Origin: Smallanthus sonchifolius
Taxonomy: Eukaryota; Streptophyta; Magnoliopsida; Asterales; Asteraceae
Direction of reading: 5' to 3'
Length of the DNA: 64,000 nucleotides
Assembly (NCBI GenBank): GCA_023525975.1
Contig: CM042032.1
Coordinates: forward strand, 17,986,001-18,050,000
The notes under the pieces are model-generated. The model saw only the letters and a program-made list of their open reading frames with translations. It had not been told where the DNA came from and ran no database searches. Below are positions 22,690 to 32,191 of this stretch, in pieces. Numbering within the stretch: the first letter of the stretch is position 1; every line of letters starts with the position of its first letter. The position numbers were made by a program, and so were the translations under genes.

Positions 22690-22694
22690 GTTTG

Positions 22695-23500
22695 TACTTA
22701 ACAACTTATCTCTGATAAACCAATTCTTATCCTCACACCGAAGGGTGGTCATAGGGAACAACCCCTCCCTGTGACGAGGCTAACAACGTCTTTTGTTTTG
22801 CAGGTTAGAGTAATTCGTAGCTTCCACCATCATGATCACTTCCGAATAAAAAACAGAGCCCTATCTCAAATCATTGATTACAAGTTATGTTTCTTCTATA
22901 GTATTATTCTTCCAATTGGTTTATCCCCTACATCTTGGAATAGATGTATTACAAGAAATGTTAACATTATGGCTTGGAGGGTTTTGATGGATAGAATTCC
23001 TACTAGAGTAAAGCTGGAGATTAAAGGCTCGGACGTTCCTTCAGTTTTTTGTCCGTTATGTGAGTCAAAGTCGGAATCTACTACGCACATTCTTGGCGAT
23101 TGTGTTTTGGTCGATTGGATATGGGGATTGGTTGAGAGTTGGCTTGGGTTGGCGTTTCCTTCCCTGAGGTACCAGTCGGTGATGATTTAATAGATGGATT
23201 CTATGCATTTGAAGAAGGACCAAAAGGTAATGGTGGATGCTATTATTAAGACAACTTGGTGGGTGCATTGGCTTGGTCGGAATGATTTGTGTGTAATACA
23301 AACAAGTAACGGAAGGAATCAATATTTGACTCTATCGTTATTTTTTCGTATTTGTGGTTTTGTAATAGGAATACAAAGTGTAGCATGGGTGGATTGGTTA
23401 AAACGATCCACTCCTATTCTTGTAAAATGTTTCCCTTCCCTTTGTCTTGCTAATCGGTTTAATAAAATTTAGTCATTTAAAAAAAAGTTTCTCCTTTTTA
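22695..23500 (+). pseudogene. 3' end of an L1-type LINE (zf-RVT region), truncated
   Basis: The frame from 22771 holds the plant LINE zinc-binding RT C-terminal region: NIMAWRVLMDRIPTR, then FCPLCESKSESTTHIL with its Cys/His spacing, then WIWGLVESWLG. TAA at 23188-23190 is followed in the same frame by VHWLGRNDLCVIQ, another family landmark, so only one stop separates the pieces. An A-rich tail follows (AATAAAATTTAG...AAAAAAAA near 23463-23487). The RT and endonuclease are missing: 5' truncation is normal for LINEs. Element D inserted just behind the tail. Confidence 0.75.
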
Positions 23501-23559
23501 ATAACGATAATAATGTAGAACCAAAGACTGATTGCTACCAAATTATTCTAAGTACAAAT

Positions 23560-23735
23560 GCTGCTGATAGGCTTATCAGCAGCATTCAACACATATGGCT
23601 GCTGATAGGCTTATCAGCAGCATTCAGCACATGTTGCTGCTGATAGGCTTATCAGCAGCATTCAACACTTGTTGCTGCTGATAGGTTTATCAGCAGCGTT
23701 CAACACAAGTTGCTGCTGATAGGCTTATCAGCAGC
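23560..23735 (+). repeat. Five 38-bp hairpin units in U3 of the 5' LTR of D
   Basis: Units start at 23560, 23598, 23636, 23674 and 23712, an exact 38-bp period. Each has 10-bp arms GCTGCTGATA and TATCAGCAGC around a 4-base loop (GGCT, once GGTT). The arms are perfect in all five units. The spacers between units vary more than the arms. Position is 320-490 bp upstream of the TATA box. Confidence 0.93.
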
Positions 23736-24052
23736 ATTATTCTCATTCTTGCTACTGATAGCTATGTCCCTTGAAGACAAATCGTTGCAGCTGACTATCC
23801 ATGCCAAGCGTCACTGACAACTTTCTGCAAAAGCAACTGACACACTCAAAGCAGAAGGAACCTCAATGGTGCAACCAATGATGGACGACAATGCTCTTCC
23901 CCGAGCATGCAAACAATGATGAATAAAGTAAACGCTTCAATAAAGTTAGCTAGTTTAGCTTTAACGTGTATTATTAGCTTTTGTGTAAAAGATCAACGGT
24001 CTGTGTTTGATCTGATCCTTAGAATCAAGGGTGTGTCTTGAGTCTAAGTTAG

Positions 24053-24060
24053 TATAAATA
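24053..24060 (+). promoter_or_regulatory. TATA box of the 5' LTR of D
   Basis: TATAAATA in a normal plant context; transcription would start about 30 bp downstream, near 24090. The same box is in the 3' LTR at 31957-31964. Confidence 0.7.
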
Positions 24061-24284
24061 CTGTGTAAACACTTTAATTGTAAGAGTGCTTTTGTGTGCC
24101 TTCACAGTGCTTTTTGTGCTTCTTCACTGAGTTTTCATTTGTAATCGTTTATTCACAAAGTTTAATACAACAGTGTTCTTATCAGTATTCTTTCTTTTTA
24201 CTCGATTGTAATTGTGTAGTTGATATTGTTTCCGCCAATCTCAACTAAGAATAGAACGATCTTGTAATTTCACGATCCTACAAG

Positions 24285-24296
24285 TGGTATCAGAGC
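24285..24296 (+). other. Primer-binding site of element D
   Basis: TGGTATCAGAGC two bases after the LTR end; complementary to initiator tRNA-Met. Confidence 0.95.
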
Positions 24297-24388
24297 TTTG
24301 GCTCAAGATTAAACAAACTAACACTTGTTTAATCACTTCTGGTTCTATTCTAAACTCTATCTCCTTCAAAAAGTCACCAAGAACAAAA

Positions 24389-26494
24389 ATGTCACAAAGC
24401 AACGGGCTTGAAGACATCCTGAAGCAGCAGTATGAAAACTTCGTCTGGATGGAAGGTGAGTCTCTAACTGTTTCATACAACAGATTTACCAATCTTGTAG
24501 GGGAGCTACAGTGCTCAAAGGTGAAGCTAGAGAATGAAGATATTCTCAAAAAGTTCATCAGGTCTTTACCTAGCTGCTGGACACTCTACACGGTGTCCAT
24601 TAGAAGAACTGAGAATCTGAAGACTCTCCAAATGACTGAGCTCTTCGGTATGCTAAAAACCTATGAGCTAGAGATGATTCAGGCAAAAGAAAGAAGCTCA
24701 AGCTACCAAACAGCCTCAACATCCACCACCACCTCCTCTGCCCTCCATTTTGAGCACTCGGGTCCTAGTTCAATTCAAACTGCAGCATGTGCAACTGTTG
24801 GAACTTCTGAGTTCGACTGGAGCTCTCAATATGAAGAACTGCCCGTCAACAATCAAGCTCTTATGGCAGACACTACAGAGATACCACCTCAGGTATTTGA
24901 ACATCTTTGCTCTCAAGCCTGTTTTGATAAAGTTTTGGGTTATAGAAAGCACAACCAAAACCTCATAGATCAAAATGAAGAGTTTCATCAGATGAAATCT
25001 GAGTTCAAAAAGGTTGAAAATACTTATAAAGAAAAGGTTGACTGCCTTAAGAAAGAGATTTCATCTCTAAAACACGAACAAACTAATCTTGAAACTCAGA
25101 TTGATGATCTACTGGTCAAACTAAAAGCTACCAGAGCTGAACTGGCAGAACAGAAAGTTCATGTTGAAAAATATGAATTTTCCTCCAAAAAGTTACAAAG
25201 CCTTTTAGATATTCAAGTCCATGAGAAGGTAAAAACTGGACTTGGGTATAACAATGATCAGTACAATGCTGTTCCTCCTCCTACTGATTACGTTGCCATC
25301 CATGAACCAAGCTTCAATCTAGCAAATCTTGACATGGCCAACCGAAATCTTGACCCTGTTGTCAAAGAAACCCCTGTGCAAGAATGCACTACTTCATCAG
25401 AGTCTGAGTCAACTTGCTCAGACTCCACTGAAACAAGTAATGCCTCATCTCCTCCTGCCCCTCAAGTGATAGTCACTAAAGATGAAGTCCCTATTATCCC
25501 TTCAATACCAGTTCCTAAACCCTTCAAACAAATCAGAATTAGCTATCCTCCAGAAGGAAGAAAACTAACTATTGAAAAGGGACAGTCTTCCACCTCCACC
25601 AACTCAAAGCCTCCTTCTAAATCAATCCAACCAAGGAAGGTGTTTGACATATGTCATACACCTTGAGAGAGAGTTTCATATGATCAAAAGACATTGGAAG
25701 AAGCCACCTTTGAGCACAACAAAGCTCACCCCTGGAACTTCAAAGACTTGTTCAAGAGAAAAGACTATGTGTACTTTCAAAAGGACAAACTGGCTAAGTC
25801 ATGCTTTGTGTGTGGGAAATACAATCATACTGCTAGCAGCTGCTTCTATTACCTTCGACAACAAAGAAACCTAAAGCAACATGCTTTTGAAAAAACCAGC
25901 AAAAACAAAAAGGTAAGAAGCTTTGAAGCCAAATTCACTCAGTTTAGAAACTCTCTGTCCCCACCAAGAAAGCCTATGCCAAAGCCCTAACAATCCTGCA
26001 TCATCTGTGGTGAAGCAGACCACTTTGCTGCACATTGTAAGTTTAATCTTTTCAACCAGGTTCTTCATCAAATTCCTCTTAAACAAAAGTCTATCAGTGA
26101 GATGAAGAAGGGTAGGCTTACTTCGGAGATTAAACCATCAGCAATAAACAAAACTACTGCTGATCAAGCAAGACTCAAGCGACCCAAAGATAAGTCTGCT
26201 GCTCAAGCAAAGCCTTCAGCAGTAACAAAGTCTGCTGCTCAAGAAAAGTGTTCAGCAGCAACAAAGTCTGTTGCTGCTCAAGCAAAGCCTTCAGCAGCAA
26301 CACAGTCTGCTGCTGCTCAATCAAAACCATCAGCAGCAACACCAGCTGCTGCAGCTATGCCAAAGTCATCAGCATCAACGCCAGCTGCTCATAGGTCAAA
26401 GAAAACTGGAAAACCTATACCTCAGCAATGGAAGGTGAAGAAACCACCAAGCATCATCATCGGTTCAGTTGAGTGCATCTATCCTTTACTGTAA
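24389..26494 (+). pseudogene. Copia-type gag of element D, one frame with two internal stops
   Basis: A single frame from ATG 24389 to TAA 26492 is interrupted only by TGA at 25664-25666 and TAA at 25988-25990. Residues 1-90 match the C-terminal half of the UBN2-type Copia gag (FVWMEGESL, SIRRTENLKTLQM). The N-terminal half normal for Copia gag is absent, with only about 90 bp between primer site and ATG. A coiled coil spans residues about 190-280. Two CCHC knuckles, CFVCGKYNHTASSC and CIICGEADHFAAHC, lie near residues 472 and 536, after the first stop. The tail is an Ala/Ser/Lys repeat built on GCTGCT/TCAGCA codons. A truncated protein ending at 25664 would lack the knuckles unless the stops are read through. 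Confidence 0.85.
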
Positions 26495-27076
26495 ATATGC
26501 CTGTCTTTTGATGTAAATAAAAGTTATAAGTCAGCAGCATTTTTGCCCTTCAGCTACTGACAGGTTTAAATTTTCATCAGCAAAGGATTTGCCACTGACT
26601 GCCTTAAGTTATCAGCAGGAACAAGTTTTCCTGCAGATAGCATTAAGGCCATCAGCAGCAACATCCCTGCTGCAGATCATTGCATCTATCAGTAGCAATT
26701 AAGTTTGCTGCTGACAGACTTAACCTTCCGCAGCAACCAAAGTTGCTGCGGACAGGCTTACTCATCCACAGCAACCAAGTTTGCTGCTGATGGGTAAACT
26801 TAAGTCCAAAATTAACTTTTACCTGCTGTAAAAGAAAATAACGTCAGTCTTTACCATGACTGCCTCGGTGCTTTACAGCTGTAACAATGAAAAGTGAAAC
26901 AGGTTGTACTATACAAGTAAAGTTGCTTTTTCTTCGTCTGCCGTTATATCACAATCTCAAACGTTCCCACAACCTCTTCATATTCAATTTCAAACCTATC
27001 TCCCATCACTTTCTCTCCCGTCCCCACAGCATTCAAAGCCCTCCATAACTTATCTCTTCCCTCCAAATCCACAACA
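26495..27076 (+). other. Hairpin-rich spacer between gag and env-like ORF of D
   Basis: No ORF; this is where pol would stand in a complete Copia element. From 26530 to 26800 it is filled with CAGCAGCA/TGCTGCTG motifs related to the U3 units. These include a perfect hairpin with arms CCGCAGCAAC (26728-26737) and GTTGCTGCGG (26742-26751) around CAAA. The last 100 bp are C-rich and lead to the ORF start AACAATGG. Confidence 0.7.
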
Positions 27077-28864
27077 ATGGCAGGCGCAGACATAAACAAC
27101 CCCAACGACAAGTTTTCCCCATATCACAACCTCACTGCATACCTAATAAAGGGCAAGAAATCCGAAGGTTTCGATGATATGATCGACTTCCTTTGTCGGT
27201 CCAAAATCCACCATGCCTTAACAGTCAACCCAACCATCTATACTTCCCACATGGAAGAGTTTTGGAGCTCAGCCGTGTATTCTACTGACCAGGGCACTCC
27301 CCAAATCAGAGGCACAGTAGACGGCAAGAAGATGATTATCACTGAAGCAAAGCTCCGCCAACACCTCAAGCTTCAGGATGAAGGGGACGCCATCTCTTAC
27401 CCAAGAGACGTATACATGAGGACCTTTGTATCCATAGGGTACACTGGAAATCAAATAGAGTATACGATAGAGAAGGCACTCATGGGTCCCAAATGGAAGT
27501 ATCTCTGCCACACTCTTCTCCAATACATATCCCAGAAGAGGAGTGGCTGGAACCAACTTAGCTCCGGACTTGCGTCGGCAATTCACGGTATGATAACTGG
27601 GGCGGGTTTCAATTTTTCCCACCTCATTCTTGAAGGTTTGAGATACAACCTTCAAGAAGCGGTGAAATCACAGTTCTTCATGTACCCAAGATTCTTGCAG
27701 GAAGTTTTCAACATTGAGCACCAAGATCTTTCAAAAACTGCAAGAATCTACATAATGCTGAGACATAAGAACAACATTTTTCAAAGCATGAGAACAGTTT
27801 CATCAAAGTTCTCAGGGGCCGATGTTCCATTGTTGTCTACAATGTTGAACACGCAAAGTGCCCAGGGTGACAGTTCAGCAAACCCAGCTGATACTGATCC
27901 CACACCCTCCACCTCACTGCCACAAACTCAAACTGTTGCTTCCCTTGATCGAACCCCTGTGCATTCTACTGAGGATGTACAGGCACATACTTTACTCACC
28001 CACAGTTTAATTTCTCAACCGGAACACAGGGCCCCGGTTGCAGCCAAATATACAAGGAAGAGGGGCAAGAGAACTCCTTCTTCTCTTGCCTCCAAGGCCC
28101 AAACCCAAGCCAACATCCCTCACTCAGAATCACAACATTCTAGTGAGAATATCATAAGGGAAAGCCACACTGTTAGGGAGACTCCTTCGGAAGTCTCTCT
28201 ATTAGGATTAGGAACACTTCCCGGATCCATAGAACAGCCCTTTGAGCCATTCCTATCTTCTTTGGACTTAAGTGTTGAGGAACCTGACCAAAGTGATGTA
28301 CCTTCTCCAACTACCACTATCAAGGAGGTACTGATTGGTCTTGCTTCCGAAACACCCAACCCAAGTTCTTCACCCTTGAAGGTCCACTCTAGGAGTAATG
28401 AAGGAGTGGATGTGGAAGAGGTTGTCACTACTGCTGGTCCATCAAATGACCAGGAGGACAGTGACAACATCTTTAAGACCTCAACCACGACAACTCATGG
28501 TGAGGGTGTTTCCTTGGAAACTCCCCTCACTGAGAGGAATCCCAGGCGCCAAGAAACCACGGGTGATGGGGATGCTGAGGCTCGGCCTACGGCCCCATCT
28601 GGGTCCAAGGATTCCACAACTGTGGATGAGGACAGTCTAAAACTAAACAATTTGGAATTGACGGCCAGAGTGGCTATGCTTGAGGCTGAAGTGTCCAAAC
28701 TACGACACCAAGCCTTGATGCATGAAGCCCATCAATGCCCAACTTTAGCCACTCCCTCTTTTGTATCAGTAGGCACCCAAAGTGATGCTTACCTGTCTAC
28801 TGATGCAACCAAAAAGGGGGAGATGGTCTCTATGGAGGAAGACACAGACAGTCTTGACGACTGA
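27077..28864 (+). CDS. Env-like ORF of element D, first part (595 aa)
   Basis: Starts at ATG 27077 in a good context (CAACAATGGC) and is intact to TGA 28862. Residues 12-235 form the conserved block of the extra 3' ORF found in SIRE-type Copia elements of composites (ALTVNPTIYTSHMEEFW, LRQHLKLQDEG, FNFSHLILEGLRYNL, FFMYPRFLQEV). Residues about 240-500 are Ser/Thr/Pro-rich and probably disordered; a short coiled coil lies at about 525-550. I see no signal peptide, membrane segment or furin-like site, so the class name rests on position only and the function is unknown. It follows a 582-bp spacer after gag rather than pol. Confidence 0.75.
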   Translation: MAGADINNPNDKFSPYHNLTAYLIKGKKSEGFDDMIDFLCRSKIHHALTVNPTIYTSHMEEFWSSAVYSTDQGTPQIRGTVDGKKMIITEAKLRQHLKLQDEGDAISYPRDVYMRTFVSIGYTGNQIEYTIEKALMGPKWKYLCHTLLQYISQKRSGWNQLSSGLASAIHGMITGAGFNFSHLILEGLRYNLQEAVKSQFFMYPRFLQEVFNIEHQDLSKTARIYIMLRHKNNIFQSMRTVSSKFSGADVPLLSTMLNTQSAQGDSSANPADTDPTPSTSLPQTQTVASLDRTPVHSTEDVQAHTLLTHSLISQPEHRAPVAAKYTRKRGKRTPSSLASKAQTQANIPHSESQHSSENIIRESHTVRETPSEVSLLGLGTLPGSIEQPFEPFLSSLDLSVEEPDQSDVPSPTTTIKEVLIGLASETPNPSSSPLKVHSRSNEGVDVEEVVTTAGPSNDQEDSDNIFKTSTTTTHGEGVSLETPLTERNPRRQETTGDGDAEARPTAPSGSKDSTTVDEDSLKLNNLELTARVAMLEAEVSKLRHQALMHEAHQCPTLATPSFVSVGTQSDAYLSTDATKKGEMVSMEEDTDSLDD

Positions 28865-28999
28865 ATTCAAGAGCAGATTGAAATTCAAAGCTCACTATTC
28901 AAGCCGGCTTTTGTATAAATTCATGACTTGCCAGTCTCAGATAACGAAGCAGAAGAGACATCTGAAGATTGGAAGTTGGTCGTCAGGGCTGTTGATGAA

Positions 29000-31384
29000 A
29001 TGCTGAATGATGCTGAAGACACAGAACAAACAAATACATCATTCAGCATCCTTCCTGAAGCAGTAGCCATCATAAGTCAATCCATAACCCCCCAACTCCT
29101 TCAAACAACACAGAAGCTAGAATTTGACTCCATTCTAGCTTGGGGGTATGATGGATCAGCTGAGAGATTTTGGATTGGATGGGAGTTTAGTGGTGTAAAA
29201 GAGCTAAACTGGAACTCTCTCAATGCCCTCCAAGTCCTACAACTGCATTTAACTAACTTCATTAACACTTCATCAGATCTCTCAGCTGAACTTGCCATTG
29301 GCAGGTTCCATGACTTGATGGAGGATAATCTACCCCACTTCCAAAGACTAATACAAACAGCAAAACGGGTAGCTTATCCTGAATCTTCGGCAGCAGCAGA
29401 AAGAAGACTGACTCTTATAAGACTTGACATTATAAGGAGCAGTCTTCTCACTAACGAAGAAATTTGCTGCTTAAGAAGTTTTCTGTACTCCTTCATTGTC
29501 AAAGACTTAGATGTGCTGGGATGGACAAGCACTAAGTCTCTTGACCACACCTTCTTACTAAGCAACGGCTCCTCTCTCACCATCAACACTAGGAACATCT
29601 TGTCACTTCCTACAGACTTTCTCTACAAGATCTTTCAACTCAGGGCAAACATCTGCAATGTCAACTCACTTGAAAGCCAGGCAATGATAGCTACTTTCAG
29701 AGCCAAACTTGAACAAGTAGGAAGAATTACTGAGGCAGTATATGTGTCAAACTCTGACACTGACACTGACTCAGCTTCCCCTCGAGTAGACATCTGCACT
29801 GCAGCATATGGGTCAAGATCAACTATCAAAGAAATGCTGAAAGAAGTCACAAGTCCTGAGTGCAAATCGAACGAGGCCAATGACCTTCCCATGTTCACAT
29901 CCCAAATTGCCAATGAAGCTGAGGCAGAGATCCCAATAGCAGCATCATCATCTGCTGTTGTGATCAGTGAAGCTGAAGCAGAGGCATCCAATGTAAACAA
30001 AGGAAAGGGAATCATGACAGATGAAGATGAAGAGAGGTTGCTAAAAGAGAAAAGAGAGAGGGAAGAGAAAAGAAGAAGAAGAGAAAAAGAGGAGATGGCT
30101 AACATGAAAAAGGCTCAAGAAAGAAAAACAGTCATTCTCCTAAGAGAACAAACCATCCAGCTGTATGCTAAACAGCTGGATGAACTGAAAAGAAAGATTC
30201 CTGCAGTTGACCGGATTGAAGAAGATGCAGCTCTTGCTCTTCAACTGCAGGAACAATTCAATAGAGAAGAGGAAGAATTGGAGAAGAAGAAGAAAGAAGA
30301 AGCTAAGTTCAGAATAACCGATTCTGAACTAGCTAAAGAAATAAGGGAGGAGTGGGTAAAGACTCTAGTCTATCAAGGTGAGGATGCAGACTACCTTGAG
30401 AAACTATCAACTAAAGAAGTCTACAGAGCCTTCATGGGTCAGCAAGGTCAGTTGGCAAAGAAGAAACAGGCTGAAGAAGAAGAAAAAGGCAAACAACAGT
30501 CCAAAAAGACCATTGCCTTTAATAAACGGACCCATGAAGAAAGGAAGGTCATGATTGACTTCCTTAAGGCTAGAGGAGAGAATGGAAAGAGGCTAGGTCC
30601 TATGAACTTCATGAACCTGCAAGCCCTCTACTTCAAAGTCAAGAAGGATGAGGAAGAAAGAGTGGGCAAGAAGGGATCCAAGAAAAGGGTACCTATTCAG
30701 GAAGAAGGAGAAACAAAATCAAAGAAACCCAAGCCTTCTCCCTCACCTACCTCTTCCTCAGTCCAACAACCTTCCACTCTCCTCCCCAAAACTTCCACTC
30801 CTCCACCCAAAAAGTCCAAACCATCTCACCCAGCCCCCACTCATCAACAGCCTCCCTTGAAGAAATCCAAACCCACACCTAAACCAGAAGACTCAAGAGA
30901 CATAGTTGATTGGGTCTATAATCCACATGATCAAAGGTTTGAGATCTTCAGGGGGAGAACTGAAAGAAGAAGATCTAACTACAGATCTGTTGATGAAATT
31001 CTGCAATTTCCAGATTTAGATCTTGGCAGAATTCTGGAGCTAGGTGAAGCTCATGAGCCTGCAAATGAGAGTGGGAAACTTCTTGTGCTAGCAATCAAAC
31101 ACAACTTCAACCCTAGCAAAGATGTGATCATTGACATCAAACCACTCAAGTCCCACTCTCCATTTGTAAGTTGGTCCTATAATGCTGATCTGGACGAGTT
31201 CACCTTAACTGATGTAAGAAAGCAGAAGATGAGATGTTCAAGCAAAACAATCTATAAAATGCCAAATAAAGACATCAAGACTTTGTCTGCACTTCCACTG
31301 AACAATCCCAGCAAGGATCCAAGAGGCTATGAGGTTGAAAGGATAGTCAGCCACATGCAAAAGCTTCAGCAGCAAAGTAATTAG
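29000..31384 (+). CDS. Env-like ORF of element D, second part (794 aa from first ATG)
   Basis: Same frame as the first part; TGA 28862 and TAA 28916 lie between them. The frame is open from 28919, and the first ATG is at 29000. Residues 1-260 are globular-looking and unrecognised. An Asp/Thr/Ser acid patch precedes KGKGIMTDEDEE (about residue 330), a signature also seen in related composite elements. A long Glu/Lys/Arg coiled coil (about 340-480) follows, then Lys-rich possible nuclear signals (KKGSKKR) and a Pro/Ser/Lys stretch near 600-640. The last 130 residues look folded, and the ORF ends 33 bp before the 3' LTR. It was probably one ORF with the upstream part. Confidence 0.65.
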   Translation: MLNDAEDTEQTNTSFSILPEAVAIISQSITPQLLQTTQKLEFDSILAWGYDGSAERFWIGWEFSGVKELNWNSLNALQVLQLHLTNFINTSSDLSAELAIGRFHDLMEDNLPHFQRLIQTAKRVAYPESSAAAERRLTLIRLDIIRSSLLTNEEICCLRSFLYSFIVKDLDVLGWTSTKSLDHTFLLSNGSSLTINTRNILSLPTDFLYKIFQLRANICNVNSLESQAMIATFRAKLEQVGRITEAVYVSNSDTDTDSASPRVDICTAAYGSRSTIKEMLKEVTSPECKSNEANDLPMFTSQIANEAEAEIPIAASSSAVVISEAEAEASNVNKGKGIMTDEDEERLLKEKREREEKRRRREKEEMANMKKAQERKTVILLREQTIQLYAKQLDELKRKIPAVDRIEEDAALALQLQEQFNREEEELEKKKKEEAKFRITDSELAKEIREEWVKTLVYQGEDADYLEKLSTKEVYRAFMGQQGQLAKKKQAEEEEKGKQQSKKTIAFNKRTHEERKVMIDFLKARGENGKRLGPMNFMNLQALYFKVKKDEEERVGKKGSKKRVPIQEEGETKSKKPKPSPSPTSSSVQQPSTLLPKTSTPPPKKSKPSHPAPTHQQPPLKKSKPTPKPEDSRDIVDWVYNPHDQRFEIFRGRTERRRSNYRSVDEILQFPDLDLGRILELGEAHEPANESGKLLVLAIKHNFNPSKDVIIDIKPLKSHSPFVSWSYNADLDEFTLTDVRKQKMRCSSKTIYKMPNKDIKTLSALPLNNPSKDPRGYEVERIVSHMQKLQQQSN

Positions 31385-31417
31385 AAGAATTTTGGTTGCA
31401 TCAGTCTAGGGGGAGTT

Positions 31418-32186
31418 TGTAGAACCAAAGACTGATTGCTACCAAATTATTCTAAGTACAAATGCTGCTGATAGGCTTATCAGTAGCATTCAACACATAT
31501 GGCTGCTGATAGGCTTATCAGCAGCATTCAGCACATGTTGCTGCTGATAGGCTTATCAGCAGCATTCAACACTTGTTGCTGCTGATAGGTTTATCAGCAG
31601 CGTTCAACACAAGTTGCTGCTGATAGGCTTATCAGCAGCATTATTCTCATTCTTGCTGCTGATAGCTATGTCCCTTGAAGACAAATCGTTGCAGCTGACT
31701 ATCCATGCCAAGCGTCACTGACAACTTTCTGCAAAAGCAACTGACACACTCAAAGCAGAAGGAACCTCAATGGTGCAACCAATGATGGACGACAATGCTC
31801 TTCCCCGAGCATGCAAACAATGATGAATAAAGTAAACGCTTCAATAAAGTTAGCTAGTTTAGCTTTAACGTGTATTATTAGCTTTTGTGTAAAAGATCAA
31901 CGGTCTGTGTTTGATCTGATCCTTAGAATCAAGGGTGTGTCTTGATTCTAAGTTAGTATAAATACTGTGTAAACACTTCAATTGTAAGAGTGCTTTTGTG
32001 TGCCTTCACAGTGCTTTTTGTGCTTCTTCACTGAGTTTTCATTTGTAATCATTTATTCACAAAGCTTAATACAACAGTGTTCTTATCAGTATTCTTTCTG
32101 TTTACTCGATTGTAATTGTATAGTTGATATTGTTTCCGCCAATCTCAACTAAGAATAGAACCATCTTGTAATTTCACGATCCTACA
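31418..32186 (+). repeat. 3' LTR of element D
   Basis: Same length, 769 bp, as the 5' LTR. Differences seen include a base in the first hairpin arm (CAGTAGC), one change near 31655, T/G near 31945, and several near 32050-32160. The hairpin array is at 31464-31639 and TATAAATA at 31957-31964. Followed by TSD AATAA. Confidence 0.93.
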
Positions 32187-32191
32187 AATAA

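Larger units (their letters stand above)
23514..24282 (+). repeat. 5' LTR of element D
   Basis: Bounded by TSD AATAA on the left and the primer-binding site on the right. U3 carries five 38-bp hairpin units (23560-23735); TATAAATA is at 24053-24060. R-U5 ends CACGATCCTACA. Confidence 0.93.
23514..32186 (+). mobile_element. Complete non-autonomous LTR retrotransposon D (Copia-like gag and env-like, no pol)
   Basis: Two 769-bp LTRs (23514-24282 and 31418-32186) begin TGTAGAACC and end CCTACA. They are flanked by perfect target duplications AATAA (23509-23513, 32187-32191). A tRNA-Met primer site follows the first LTR, and the polypurine run CTAGGGGGAGTT precedes the second. I count about nine differences between the LTRs, roughly 1.2 per cent, so the insertion is young. 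Inside are a Copia-type gag with two zinc knuckles and a long env-like region as in SIRE-type elements, but nothing between them resembling protease, integrase, RT or RNase H. It must be moved by enzymes supplied in trans. All coding parts share one frame, interrupted by isolated stops. Confidence 0.92.

Noticed and set aside
24284..24388. Upstream extension of the gag ORF of element D, starting at GTG in the primer-binding site
   Set aside because: It would start inside the tRNA primer site; the first ATG at 24389 is the natural start.
28928..28999. TTG start of the second env-like ORF
   Set aside because: Not a normal plant start codon; the open frame is real but the first ATG is 29000, or it was once continuous with the first part.
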